DNA of 64,000 nucleotides, taken from positions 241,644 to 305,643 of the forward strand of contig NZ_JABBGJ010000004.1 in assembly GCF_012927345.1 (NCBI RefSeq), given 5' to 3'. Positions 26,994 to 35,728 of the stretch are shown one piece after another (position 1 is the stretch's first letter; every line of letters begins with the position of its first letter). The notes under the pieces were generated by a model that was given only the letters and a program-made list of their open reading frames with translations, had not been told where the DNA came from and did no database searches. This DNA comes from Paraburkholderia polaris. Its GTDB lineage: Bacteria > Pseudomonadota > Gammaproteobacteria > Burkholderiales > Burkholderiaceae. The translations under genes and the position numbers were made by a program.

Positions 26994-27610
26994 CGCATCT
27001 GGTTTTCTTCTGCGGTCACGCAGGCACCGGCAAGACCACCCTGGCGAAGAAACTGATCGGCCCGCTCATGCAGGCAAGCGCCTCGCCCTTCTGCCTGCTC
27101 GATAAAGATACGCTGTTCGGCGGCTACAGCGCGGCCGCCATGGCCATGCTGACCGGCGATCCAGACGACCGCGACAGCCCGCTTTTCCTGCAGCACCTGC
27201 GCGATCCCGAGTATCGCGGCCTGCTCGATACCGCCCGCGACAATCTCGAACTCGGCATCAGTGCGCTGGTGGTCGGGCCGCTGTCACGTGAAGTGCGCGA
27301 GCGGCGCCTCTTCGATCGCGCCTGGCTGGGCGTCGGCGCGGACGTGGCGCTGCGGGTGGTGTGGGTCTACACATCGGAAGAGACGGCGCGCCAGCGTATC
27401 GTCGATCGCGGCAATCCGAACGACGCCTACAAACTCGCGCATTGGGACGAGTATCGGCAGCGCCGCTTCGTGCCGAGTGGCGAGATTTGTGAAGATCTGT
27501 TGATGTTCGACAACACCGCGCCAACTACTGCCGACTACGAAGCGTTGCTCGCACGGATCGTGGGCAAGCCGCATGCGTCGTCTGCGATGCTGCCGCCGCT
27601 GCCTGTGTAG
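26990..27610 (+). CDS. P-loop kinase-like ATPase (AAA_33 type)
   Basis: This protein is about 206 residues long and starts at a GTG inside the cydX stop (GTGA), so the two are translationally coupled. Walker A is GHAGTGKTTL at 9-18, and the protein continues with LLDKDTLFGGYSAA and a lid-like RQRIVDRGNPNDAYK. This layout fits the zeta-toxin/gluconate-kinase-like group of small nucleotide-binding kinases. The substrate is unknown. Coupling to cydX suggests a link to respiration or simply a shared message. Confidence 0.78.
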   Translation: MTHLVFFCGHAGTGKTTLAKKLIGPLMQASASPFCLLDKDTLFGGYSAAAMAMLTGDPDDRDSPLFLQHLRDPEYRGLLDTARDNLELGISALVVGPLSREVRERRLFDRAWLGVGADVALRVVWVYTSEETARQRIVDRGNPNDAYKLAHWDEYRQRRFVPSGEICEDLLMFDNTAPTTADYEALLARIVGKPHASSAMLPPLPV

Positions 27611-27666
27611 CAGGCTATGTCACAGCCAGTGCAACTGCCTGCATAGCACCGGCGTTTCAAACGCAA

Positions 27667-27691
27667 AACGCCCCGCGCATGACGGGGCGTT
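27667..27691 (-). terminator. Rho-independent terminator
   Basis: A 9-bp stem (AACGCCCCG with CGGGGCGTT) is followed on the minus strand by TTGCGTTTG. It lies about 100 bp after the stop of the saccharopine dehydrogenase-like gene. Confidence 0.6.
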
Positions 27692-27792
27692 CATAAGGCG
27701 GCCTTCTACGAGGCTTTCTTCGTTGCTCGCGGCAGTCACTGCCGCGTCGTCGCACGGCCCTCGGTTTTGAGCCTCAACGCGAAAGTCGCGGC

Positions 27793-28890
27793 TTACACGG
27801 TTGCCATCGCGTCCAGCGACTGCCCTTCGTACAACTGGCCAAAGCGGTTCGCGAGAAAATCGCGCAGCGACACCTGTTCCTGACGCACGAAACCGCTTTG
27901 CGGCAGCTTCTGCTCGCGGAACAGATCGAGCACCGCGCACATCGCGCCGGCCGTGGTGATCTGGATCGCGCTCATCGGCACGCCGCACACCGTCTTCGCG
28001 AATATCTTGCGGGTAAATACCTCCTGCACCAGTTGACCGTCGCGCATGCCGCTCACCGTGATGAACACCAGCACAACGTCTTGCGCGGTCGAGGGCACCG
28101 AACGGCGCATGATGGTCTTGAGCGTATCGCGGTCGCTCGCAAGACGCAGGTCTTCCAGCAGGAACTGCATCAGGTTGCGGTGGCCTGGATAGCGCACCGA
28201 CTTATAGTCGAGCGATTCGACCCGGCCCGACAGCGTCTCGCATAGGGTACCCAACCCGCCGGACGTATTGAAGGCTTCGTATTCGGTACCGTCGAGCGAG
28301 AAGTGTTCGAGGCCTTCGAGCGGCTGCACCCACTGCGTGCGGCTGTCGCGGATCGCTTCGCACGGCTGGCAGTACTCGTTGATCAGGCCGTCGACGCTCC
28401 ATGTCAGGTTGTACTTCAGCGCGTTGGTCGGGAACTCCGGCAGCGCGCCGACGCGCATCTTGACGTCGCGGATTTCGGTGAAACGGTTCGCCAGTTCATG
28501 CGCGGCGATACCGATGAAACCCGGCGCCAGACCGCACTGCGGCATGAAGGCGTGATCGGCGTCGTCGGCGATCGCACGAATCGCGCTGGTCGCGCGCACG
28601 TCTTCGGTCAAATCGAAGTAATGGACGCCCGCGCCCTTGGCGGCCGAGGCCACGTTCACCGCCAGGTAATACGGCAGCGCGTTGATGAGCGCGTCGAAGC
28701 CTTGAATGGCTGCGCGCAGCACGGCGGCGTCAGCGGAATCGACGCGGCGGGTCGGGATGCCCTGGGCAGCGAGCTTATCGAGCGCATGCTGATCGCGGTC
28801 GAACGCGACGACGTCGTAGTCCCCAGTTTCGCGCAACATGTGGGCGATGGTGTGACCGATCAAACCTGCGCCAACGATGGCTACTTTCAT
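27793..28890 (-). CDS. Saccharopine dehydrogenase family oxidoreductase
   Basis: This protein is about 365 residues long from the ATG at 28890, preceded by AGGAGAAGCG. The N-terminal Rossmann motif is VAIVGAGLIGHTIAHML, with an acidic residue at the end of the second strand (AFDRD) that favours NAD. The C-terminal part has the saccharopine reductase fold (GLAPGFIGIAAHELANRF). It could be a lysine or other amino acid dehydrogenase. The Lrp/AsnC regulator encoded just upstream on the same strand supports a role in amino acid metabolism. Confidence 0.82.
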   Translation of the reverse strand: MKVAIVGAGLIGHTIAHMLRETGDYDVVAFDRDQHALDKLAAQGIPTRRVDSADAAVLRAAIQGFDALINALPYYLAVNVASAAKGAGVHYFDLTEDVRATSAIRAIADDADHAFMPQCGLAPGFIGIAAHELANRFTEIRDVKMRVGALPEFPTNALKYNLTWSVDGLINEYCQPCEAIRDSRTQWVQPLEGLEHFSLDGTEYEAFNTSGGLGTLCETLSGRVESLDYKSVRYPGHRNLMQFLLEDLRLASDRDTLKTIMRRSVPSTAQDVVLVFITVSGMRDGQLVQEVFTRKIFAKTVCGVPMSAIQITTAGAMCAVLDLFREQKLPQSGFVRQEQVSLRDFLANRFGQLYEGQSLDAMATV

Positions 28891-29113
28891 GCGCTTCTCC
28901 TTGTTCTGTGTGTGCTGTCTCCAGCTTGGAAGTGCGCGGCGCTTTGGCGCTGCGCCCGGCGGGCTGAACCCTTGAGACACAGTTTAGGGAGAAGCAAAAA
29001 CAGTTCATACGCGCAAAATGCTGCGCTATGACCATGAACTTCGACGTTATGACGATACGATCAGTCGATATGTCGAAAACATGTCAAAACGGCGTAAAAA
29101 TTGAGCAGCGGGA

Positions 29114-29572
29114 TCACACCATGCCGCGGTCGATCTTGCGCGCAAGAATGATCGACGTGGTGGTTCGCTCCACCCCTTCCAGGCCGCCGATCTCGTCGAG
29201 CAGATCGTTGAGGCGATCAGGCGAATCGGCGCGCAGCCACGCAACGTAGTCGAACTCGCCGCTCACGGCGCATAGCAGTTGCACCTCGGGCATCTTGCCG
29301 AGACGTTTCTGCACGGACGGCCCATACTTCGGCGCGATGATGATGCCGACGTACGCCTGGATACTCGAGTCGAGTACGTCCTGGCCGAGCCGCACGCTAT
29401 AGCCGCCGATCACGTTGCTCCGTTCGAGCCGGGCGATCCGGGCGATCACGGTGGTGCGCGCCACATCCAGTTGACGCGCGAGATTGGCAACGCTCTCACG
29501 GGCGTTGGCTTGCAGCAGCGCAACGAGGTTGCGGTCGAGGTCGTCGAGTTGGTCGAGGCGCGGAGGTCTCAT
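29114..29572 (-). CDS. Lrp/AsnC family transcriptional regulator
   Basis: This protein of 152 residues has an N-terminal winged helix (LDDLDRNLVALLQANARESVANLARQLDVARTTV) and a C-terminal RAM ligand domain (VQLLCAVSGEFDYVAWLRADSPDRL). It is upstream of and in line with the saccharopine dehydrogenase-like gene, about 220 bp away, and probably controls it in response to an amino acid. Confidence 0.9.
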   Translation of the reverse strand: MRPPRLDQLDDLDRNLVALLQANARESVANLARQLDVARTTVIARIARLERSNVIGGYSVRLGQDVLDSSIQAYVGIIIAPKYGPSVQKRLGKMPEVQLLCAVSGEFDYVAWLRADSPDRLNDLLDEIGGLEGVERTTTSIILARKIDRGMV

Positions 29573-29743
29573 CGAGGGCGAAAGAAGTTGGTCAGCAGTG
29601 GAGCCGATTATCGCGCGTCTTGGGCATCGGGCGGCAAACAGAAGAACCCCGAATCACCGGCAACGCAATGGTGAGCGGCTAACAGCGATCGGGAAGCGGC
29701 AAACGCAGCAGAACCAGACAAGACAAGAAGGCAAGCGGCAAGA

Positions 29744-30628
29744 TCACACCCCGAACCGCTCGATCACGAAATCGATGAAGCTAGTGAGCTTCGGTGTGGC
29801 GCGGCGGTCGCGTGGGTAGACCAGATGGACGGGCGCGCCTTCTGGCAAATAGTCCTCCAGCACCGACACGAGTTCGCCGCTGGCGATCTCTCTCGCAAGC
29901 AGCGCCTCCGGCTGCAGCACCAGCCCGAAGCCGCGCAATGCGGCAACCTTGAGCGCCTGGCCGTTGTTCGCCCGGAACCGTCCGGCGCGCAACTGGTTTT
30001 CGTCCGCGGTCTCGCCGCCTAGCCGCCACAAGCCTTCGCGACCCCAATGCAGAAAACCCAGGCATTCGTGCTCCATGAGATCGGCCGGCGTGCGCGGTGT
30101 GCCGGCCCGCTCCAGATAGGCCGGCGACGCGCATGCGCGCATCCGGTAAGGCTTCAACGGCCGCGCCACGAAACTGGAATCCGGCAAATGGCCGATTCGC
30201 ACCGACGCATCGAAGCCCTCTTCCACCAGATCGATCACGCGATTCGACAGATCCAGTTCGAGGCTCACGTCCGGCCAGGTGCTCAGGTAGTCGGTCATCG
30301 CCGGCGCAAAGACTTCGACGCCGTACGTCAGCGGCACCGTCACCTTCAGCACCCCGCGCGGCGTGGCGGCCATTGCTTCGGCCAGAGACTCCGCCTGCCT
30401 GACGTCCGCCAGAATGCGCTTGCACTGCTCGTAATAGTGCCGGCCGATTTCAGTCAGGCTCTGACGGCGCGTGGTGCGCGTCAGCAGCCGCGTTGCGAGC
30501 CGGGTTTCGAGCGAGCGGATATGCTTGCCCACCATCGCCGACGAAATGTCAAATCGCTCGGCCGCCGCCGTGAGACTGCCCGCCTCGACCACTGCGACGA
30601 AGATTTCCATGCTGACGAATTTGTCCAC
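29744..30628 (-). CDS. LysR family transcriptional regulator
   Basis: This protein of 294 residues starts at a GTG (AGGAAATAGCG upstream). The N-terminal helix-turn-helix (GSLTAAAERFDISSAMVGKHIRSLE) and the effector domain (RPLKPYRMRACASPAYLERAGTP) place it in the DsdC/CrgA-like group common in Burkholderia. It is divergent from the Spy/CpxP-like gene. An inverted repeat TTGTA-N12-TACAA lies in the shared upstream region and may be its binding site. Confidence 0.9.
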   Translation of the reverse strand: MDKFVSMEIFVAVVEAGSLTAAAERFDISSAMVGKHIRSLETRLATRLLTRTTRRQSLTEIGRHYYEQCKRILADVRQAESLAEAMAATPRGVLKVTVPLTYGVEVFAPAMTDYLSTWPDVSLELDLSNRVIDLVEEGFDASVRIGHLPDSSFVARPLKPYRMRACASPAYLERAGTPRTPADLMEHECLGFLHWGREGLWRLGGETADENQLRAGRFRANNGQALKVAALRGFGLVLQPEALLAREIASGELVSVLEDYLPEGAPVHLVYPRDRRATPKLTSFIDFVIERFGV

Positions 30629-30680
30629 CCGCTATTTCCTGTTCGTTTCGGTTGTAAGCGTTTGTCGCACAAGAGCCGCA

Positions 30681-30702
30681 TTGTAGGGATATCGTGATAC
30701 AA
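30681..30702. promoter_or_regulatory. Inverted repeat between divergent LysR and Spy-like genes
   Basis: TTGTA and TACAA are separated by 12 bases, close to the T-N11-A form of LysR sites. The repeat lies 53 bp before the LysR start, within the divergent promoter region. Confidence 0.4.
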
Positions 30703-30814
30703 ATAGCGCGACGGCGTAGTGGGCAGCCGGCCACCTTGCGTCGCTATGGCGACGCGTGTTGGGCCGCTCGCCATGCTCGCCTCGTCCTAATTCGAACAGA
30801 CATCAGGAGTTTCG

Positions 30815-31309
30815 ATGAAAAAAGCACTCGTAATGCTGGCCACCGCAGTCACCATGAGCGGCGCGTTCGCACAAACTTCCGCTCCGGCTTCGGCGCCCGG
30901 CACCTCGGCCTCGGCACCCGCCGCGAAAGCTGGCCACGAGCGCAATGTCGAAGACCGCATCGCCTACCTGCACACGCAGTTGAAGATCACGTCGGCGCAG
31001 GAATCGCAATGGAACGCGTTCGCGGATGTCATGCGCAACAATGGCCAGACGATGGGGCAGTTGTTCCAGCAGCGCAAGGCCGACACGAATCTGTCGGCGC
31101 TCGACGACATGAAGCAATACGCGACGATCGCGCAAGCGCATGCGGACGGCATGAAGAAACTGGTCGACGCATTCGATCCGCTGTATAGCAGCTTCTCGCC
31201 GGAACAGAAGAAGCTGGCCGACGTGACGTTCCATCAGGGCGGCCCTGACGGCGGCCATCGTCACCATGGTAAGAGCGGCGGCAAGAAGGCGCCGGCCGCT
31301 GCCGAGTGA
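30815..31309 (+). CDS. Periplasmic Spy/CpxP-like LTXXQ protein
   Basis: This protein of 164 residues has a signal peptide cleaved near AFA/Q. A Ser/Ala/Pro-rich spacer follows, and then two helical LTXXQ-like motifs: LKITSAQESQWNAF and FSPEQKKLADVTF. The tail contains a His/Gly/Lys cluster (GGHRHHGKSGGKK) that could bind metal. Such proteins act as envelope stress chaperones or stress sensors. CAGGAG lies eight bases before the ATG. A GC-rich hairpin at 31353-31378 with a following T-rich stretch may end its transcript. Confidence 0.82.
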   Translation: MKKALVMLATAVTMSGAFAQTSAPASAPGTSASAPAAKAGHERNVEDRIAYLHTQLKITSAQESQWNAFADVMRNNGQTMGQLFQQRKADTNLSALDDMKQYATIAQAHADGMKKLVDAFDPLYSSFSPEQKKLADVTFHQGGPDGGHRHHGKSGGKKAPAAAE

Positions 31310-31692
31310 TGCGACTGTGAAGCCGTAAGAGATTAGTTACACGGTTGACGGCGCGCGGCGCGGGTTTCCGCGCTGCGCACACGGTTCTTTTGCCTTTGGC
31401 GGTGGATATGTCCGGGTGCTTATGGCGCCGGTCTTCGGCTAATCAGCGTGCCACGCCGCGCTTTATGTCTGGATGCGCGCTTCGCAGGCGAACGACCCAG
31501 ACCGCTCGGTCCCAAGCAGGTCTTCTTGCCGTTCGGTCGGCGAGCGCCGGATCGAGCCTTACATGTTCTCCGCCTTCCCTGCCAATGGCAAAAGAAGCCG
31601 ATCTTCAAATGCATCTGGCATGATTGCGAGTACGTGGCGTCGAGACGCAAAGTTCCGGCGCGGCGGTCAATCTCTCTACACCCACTCGCTTC
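31310..31692. other. Gap with a GC-rich hairpin, otherwise no gene
   Basis: The hairpin at 31353-31378 (GCGCGGCGCGG, loop GTTT, CCGCGCTGCGC) is followed by TTCTTTTG at 31384-31391 and may terminate the Spy-like gene. The rest (31392-31692) has open frames on both strands but no ribosome site or recognisable protein. Confidence 0.45.
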
Positions 31693-32130
31693 ATGACCGA
31701 ACTCAAAAATCTCGATCTGAGTAACGATGCCAACGCCCAGCGCGTCGTCAAAAACGAAACCGTGAGCGTTGAATTCGCCGCCGCCGAAGGCGAACTGATG
31801 AGTCTGGAAGGCCCGAATCGCTATGCCCGCGGGGACGCGCTGATCACCGGCTCGACCGGCGACCGCTGGGTCGTCTCGCGCGAACGCTTCGACGCCAAAT
31901 ACCTGCCGGAAGACACTGCCCTCGCTCACGGCGAACCGGGCGCATACCGCAACCGTCCCGCCGTCGTGCTGGCCAAACAGATGAATGAAGCGTTTTCACT
32001 GGCCCGCTCAGCGGGTGGCGGCGACGTGCTGCACGGCGCCGCCGGTGACTGGATCATGCAGTACGCCCCTGGCGACTACGGTGTGGTGCAGGCCGCACGC
32101 TTCGCGAAGGTCTATCGGCTCGCGGACTGA
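31693..32130 (+). CDS. PGDYG domain protein
   Basis: This protein of 145 residues starts at MTELKNLDLSNDANAQRVVK. An upstream extension of the frame to 31624 looks less likely to be coding. The family motif PGDYGVV is present near the C-terminus, inside GDWIMQYAPGDYGVVQAARFAKVY, and a second similar strand occurs earlier (GDRWVVSRERFDAKY). Its function is unknown. It is probably a small cytoplasmic beta-barrel protein. No clear ribosome site precedes the ATG. Confidence 0.75.
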   Translation: MTELKNLDLSNDANAQRVVKNETVSVEFAAAEGELMSLEGPNRYARGDALITGSTGDRWVVSRERFDAKYLPEDTALAHGEPGAYRNRPAVVLAKQMNEAFSLARSAGGGDVLHGAAGDWIMQYAPGDYGVVQAARFAKVYRLAD

Positions 32131-32131
32131 T

Positions 32132-32500
32132 TTACGCAAACTCGTCGCCGAGATCCACCGTCACATCGCGCGGCACCGCTTCGCCGTTCGCATACTGCTC
32201 TTCGAGCGAGCCGATGCTCGCTTCGACATACGCCCTCAGCACCGCGAAACTCCGGCCACGCAGCCGTGCCGGCAACGCGCGATAACGTGCCAACGCCGTC
32301 GGCGCAATCACCACGGTCATCACGATACGGCGCGCAGCCGCACCGAAACGCATGGCAACCCAGTGAATCGCCAGGGTCGGCGTGCCGTCTTCACCCGCAC
32401 GCTGGATGAACTGGGTCTGCTCGGGAAACAGATCGCTGATGACGCGCGCCAATTCCTCGAACTCGGGATTCGCGCAGTCGTATTGGTAAGCTTCTTCCAT
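32132..32500 (-). CDS. DUF3022-like conserved protein
   Basis: This 122-residue protein (MEEAYQYDCANPEFEELARV) resembles the Burkholderia-restricted DUF3022 family. It has mixed alpha/beta composition, no signal peptide and an acidic C-terminus (VTVDLGDEFA). It converges on the PGDYG gene with a single base between stops. Its function is unknown. Confidence 0.7.
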   Translation of the reverse strand: MEEAYQYDCANPEFEELARVISDLFPEQTQFIQRAGEDGTPTLAIHWVAMRFGAAARRIVMTVVIAPTALARYRALPARLRGRSFAVLRAYVEASIGSLEEQYANGEAVPRDVTVDLGDEFA

Positions 32501-32600
32501 GAGGTGTGCCGAAAAGATGAGCTTGAACGGTGTACCGAAAGGGTACGCCGAAAGTTAGAGAATCACGGATGGTCTGTGTAACGAGCGGCTCACAACAGAC

Positions 32601-33410
32601 TCACACGGCAACCGCCGGGCGACGGAACGCCCTGAACAGCAAGCCCGCGACAATCACCGCCCCCAGTGCATACACGCCGTCCACCGCGGCGAGCGGCACG
32701 AGTTGCGCCTGGAACAACGCAGCCGGCACGTCGACCAGCGCATGCAGCGCAATCGCGAGCGGCAGGATGCCACGCCAGCCCGCCCGCACGCCGCGCCACA
32801 TCAGCACCGACAAGCCGATCTGGAACACCAGCGCGGCCACCCGTTCGAGCGCGAAAATGCCGGCCGTCTGCGGCGTCAGGCTGGCGAGGATCAGGTGGAT
32901 GCGCATTATCGAGTCGGTCGGCAGATTGCTCAGGTAGCCGTCCAGCTCGCCACGGTTTTCGAAGACGGCAAACAGGATCCATTGAAGCTGCACCAGCACA
33001 CCGACCAGCCAGGCCTCCGCGCCGCCGTGGCCGAGGCCGTAGGTCAGCGCTGTGCCGTCACCCGTGCCCGCGGCGGACGCTGACTTCGCTGCCGCGCGCT
33101 TGAGCAACAGGCGCATCCCGATGAAACGCCCCACTTCCTCGCAGATACCCGCGGCCAGCGCGCCGTACACCACGAAGGCGAGCGGATTGGACAGGAAGGC
33201 GGCGGTCGCTTCATTCCGATGCAGCACGTAGTCATTCAGCGCGCGCTCGATCACCATCGCGAACAGCGCGAACACAGCGACGCCGGTGATTGCGTCGCGC
33301 GGGTTCAGCGCGAGCGGCCGGCTCAGACGGCGGTAGATCAGGAACGGTAAGGCGGCGACGAACAGCGTCGCGACGGCGAGGCTCGAGAGGGTAAGCGGTG
33401 CAACAACCAT
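32601..33410 (-). CDS. YhfC-type intramembrane metalloprotease-like protein
   Basis: This integral membrane protein of 269 residues has about eight hydrophobic segments. The putative zinc-site motifs of the YhfC family are visible: EEVGRFIGMRL, GLGHGGAEAW and HALVDVPAALF. AAGGAAAC precedes the ATG. The substrate and role are unknown. It stands alone between the DUF3022-like gene and the ptxS gene. Confidence 0.8.
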   Translation of the reverse strand: MVVAPLTLSSLAVATLFVAALPFLIYRRLSRPLALNPRDAITGVAVFALFAMVIERALNDYVLHRNEATAAFLSNPLAFVVYGALAAGICEEVGRFIGMRLLLKRAAAKSASAAGTGDGTALTYGLGHGGAEAWLVGVLVQLQWILFAVFENRGELDGYLSNLPTDSIMRIHLILASLTPQTAGIFALERVAALVFQIGLSVLMWRGVRAGWRGILPLAIALHALVDVPAALFQAQLVPLAAVDGVYALGAVIVAGLLFRAFRRPAVAV

Positions 33411-33470
33411 GAGTTTCCTTGCGATGACCGGCGCGCACCCGCTGCGCGCCGCAGCCCGAATGATCGCAGA

Positions 33471-34763
33471 TCAGCGCGAAGTTGACGCGCGGACGATCAA
33501 TTCGCCTGGCAGGAGGCAATCGCGCGCGGTGGTTTGAACCCCTTCGATGCGCTCATGGAGGAACTCGACCGCGCGGTAGCCGATCTCGTAGGTCGGCTGG
33601 CGGATCGTAGTGACGCCGGTTAATTCGGCCCATTCGGGATCGTCGATCGACAACAGCGCGACGCGTGCCTGCCAATCCGCGCCATAGCGCGCTTTCAGAT
33701 GGAGAGCGAGGCACAGCGCAACCGGCGCGTTGGCGGCGAACAAGGCGATGCGTTTGGCTTTACCGGTGGCGCCATCTGTGGCTTTGCAGGTGGCGTTATC
33801 TGTGGCTTTACCAGTGGCGTTATCTGCGGCGTTGGCTATGGAGTTGCCTGTCGCGTTATCTGAGGCGCTGCGTGTGGCGTTTTCTGTCGCGTTATCTGTG
33901 GCGCTGCGCGCAGCGTTTTCCGTGCTGGTCAAGGCTCCGCCAGAACCGCCAGCGGCATCGATCGCGCGGTCCAGCTCGGCGAGGGCGTGCTCCACGGCTG
34001 CTGGCTCCGCAAGGTTCAGCACCAGCGTATGCCCACGCGCACCGCCCTTACCGCCTGCGCCTGCCTCGCCAGTTCTGCCCTCGCCGGCTCTGCCCTCGCC
34101 ACGCTGGCCGCCCTCGCCGCTCATCACCTCGCGAAACGCCGCCTCGCGCAATTGCCGCGAACTGACTTGCTCGAAGGGCTGCACGACAAACCAGATCTCG
34201 TCGAAACCATTGTCGAGCAGATGTCGCGTGCCGAGTTCAGCGGCCGCCCGGTTGTCCAGTCCAACCATGTCGGCGACGAGCCCATCCACCGAACGGTCGA
34301 CCAGCACCGCCGGGATCCCCCCACCGCCCACCGGCCGCAGAGTTTCCTCGCGTACGCCGAGCGCGTTGACGATCACGCCTTCCACGCGATACGTGGTCAG
34401 CAGTTGCAGATAGCGCCGCTCCATTTCGACTTCATTGGCCGCGTGGCAGATCAGCGGCATCAACCCGAGCGCATGGCAAGCGGCCTCCACGCCTTGCAGC
34501 ACTTCGACGGAATACGGGTTCGTCAGGTCGGCGAGCAGCATGCCGATCAAGCGATTGCGGCCACGCTTCAGGCCGCGCGCCATCTGGTTCGGCTGATAGT
34601 CGAGACGCTCGATGGCCGCCTCGATGCGTGCGCGCAATTCCGGCGACAGCACGCTCATCTCGCCATTCAAATAGCGCGAGATGCTGGTCTTGCCCGTGCC
34701 GGCTTCGCGCGCGACATCGGTAATCGTCGCGCGACGGGTGACGGCAAGCGGCGTCGCGCTCAT
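33471..34763 (-). CDS. ptxS: LacI family regulator of the 2-ketogluconate operon (PtxS-like) with two low-complexity inserts
   Basis: This regulator of 430 residues is longer than the usual 330-350 of the family. The helix-turn-helix (TITDVAREAGTGKTSISRYLNG) and hinge (PNQMARGLKRGRN) are normal, and the effector domain starts at about 72. Two inserts enlarge it: a Gly/Glu/Arg-rich stretch at about 215-243 and an Asn-Ala-Thr-rich degenerate repeat at about 277-338. The effector domain then resumes (RIALFAANAPVALCLALHLK). Its ATG overlaps the kguD stop by 4 bp. PtxS in pseudomonads represses kguEKTD and is released by 2-ketogluconate. A fitting operator lies before kguE. Confidence 0.85.
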   Translation of the reverse strand: MSATPLAVTRRATITDVAREAGTGKTSISRYLNGEMSVLSPELRARIEAAIERLDYQPNQMARGLKRGRNRLIGMLLADLTNPYSVEVLQGVEAACHALGLMPLICHAANEVEMERRYLQLLTTYRVEGVIVNALGVREETLRPVGGGGIPAVLVDRSVDGLVADMVGLDNRAAAELGTRHLLDNGFDEIWFVVQPFEQVSSRQLREAAFREVMSGEGGQRGEGRAGEGRTGEAGAGGKGGARGHTLVLNLAEPAAVEHALAELDRAIDAAGGSGGALTSTENAARSATDNATENATRSASDNATGNSIANAADNATGKATDNATCKATDGATGKAKRIALFAANAPVALCLALHLKARYGADWQARVALLSIDDPEWAELTGVTTIRQPTYEIGYRAVEFLHERIEGVQTTARDCLLPGELIVRASTSR

Positions 34764-35725
34764 GTCTTCAACACTTCGCGGTTGACGATATTGGTCGCGA
34801 GCGTCCCCTCGAGCACGGCGACGAGGTTTTCCGCCGCATTGCGCGCCATCGCATGGCGGGTCTCGTGCGTCGCCGAACCGATATGCGGCAGCGCGACCAC
34901 GTTCGCCATTTTCAGCAGCGGCGAATCGGCCGGCAGCGGTTCGGTCTCGAACACGTCCAGACCCGCGCCGTGAATCGTGCCGTTTTGCAGCGCTTCGATC
35001 AGCGCCTGTTCATCGACCGTGGCGCCGCGCGATGCGTTGATCAGGATCGCGCTCTTCTTCATCGACTTGAGTTGCGCCGCGCCGATCATGTGCTTCGTCT
35101 CCGGCGTGAGCGGCACCTGCAGACAGACGAAGTCAGCTGTGGCAAGCAACTCCGCCAACTCAACGCGGCGCGCACCGTAGGCCTGTTCCGCCTGCGCGTT
35201 CGCACTGCGGTTCGTGTACAGCACCTTCATGTTGAAGCCGAGCGCCGCGCGCCGTGCGACCGCGCCGCCGATCCGTCCCATGCCGACGATGCCAAGCGTC
35301 TTGCCCTGCACGTCGACGCCGAAATGCGCGGGTCCGAGGCTTTGCTTCCACTGCCCCGCCTTTACCCACTCCGCGAGTTCGACCACGCGCCGCGCCGACG
35401 CGAGGATCAGCGAGAACACCGTATCCGCCGTGGATTCGGTCAGCACGTCCGGTGTGTGCGCGAGCACGATGCCGCGACGCGTGAGGTCGGCCACATCGAA
35501 CTGGTCGAAGCCCACCGAGATGGTTGACAGCGCTTTCAGCCGGTTTGCGCCTTCGAGCATCGCCGACGTGATTTTCACGCTCGAACCGATGCCGCCGTCC
35601 GCGTCCTTCAACGCGGCGACGAATGCGTCGTGCTGCGCGGGGTCGACCTGCACGACTTCCGCATGCTGTTGCAGATACGCGAGCACATCCTCGGGCAGCG
35701 ACTTCCAGGCGACGATCTTCTTCAT
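34760..35725 (-). CDS. kguD: D-isomer 2-hydroxyacid dehydrogenase (2-keto-6-phosphogluconate reductase, KguD-like)
   Basis: This protein is about 321 residues long. The nucleotide-binding motif GIVGMGRIGGAVARRAALGFN lies near 150, and the catalytic Arg, Glu and His lie in NASRGATVDEQALIEAL, GLDVFETEP and LPHIGSATHETR. In the kgu pathway this enzyme reduces 2-keto-6-phosphogluconate to 6-phosphogluconate with NADPH. A GTG directly upstream at 35728 is an alternative start. It follows kguT by three bases and overlaps ptxS. Position in the operon supports the assignment. By sequence alone it could also be a glyoxylate/hydroxypyruvate reductase. Confidence 0.88.
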   Translation of the reverse strand: MKKIVAWKSLPEDVLAYLQQHAEVVQVDPAQHDAFVAALKDADGGIGSSVKITSAMLEGANRLKALSTISVGFDQFDVADLTRRGIVLAHTPDVLTESTADTVFSLILASARRVVELAEWVKAGQWKQSLGPAHFGVDVQGKTLGIVGMGRIGGAVARRAALGFNMKVLYTNRSANAQAEQAYGARRVELAELLATADFVCLQVPLTPETKHMIGAAQLKSMKKSAILINASRGATVDEQALIEALQNGTIHGAGLDVFETEPLPADSPLLKMANVVALPHIGSATHETRHAMARNAAENLVAVLEGTLATNIVNREVLKT

Positions 35726-35728
35726 CAC

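Noticed and set aside
31420..31929. Minus-strand frame opposite the PGDYG gene start
   Set aside because: It overlaps the better-supported PGDYG protein and lacks motifs.
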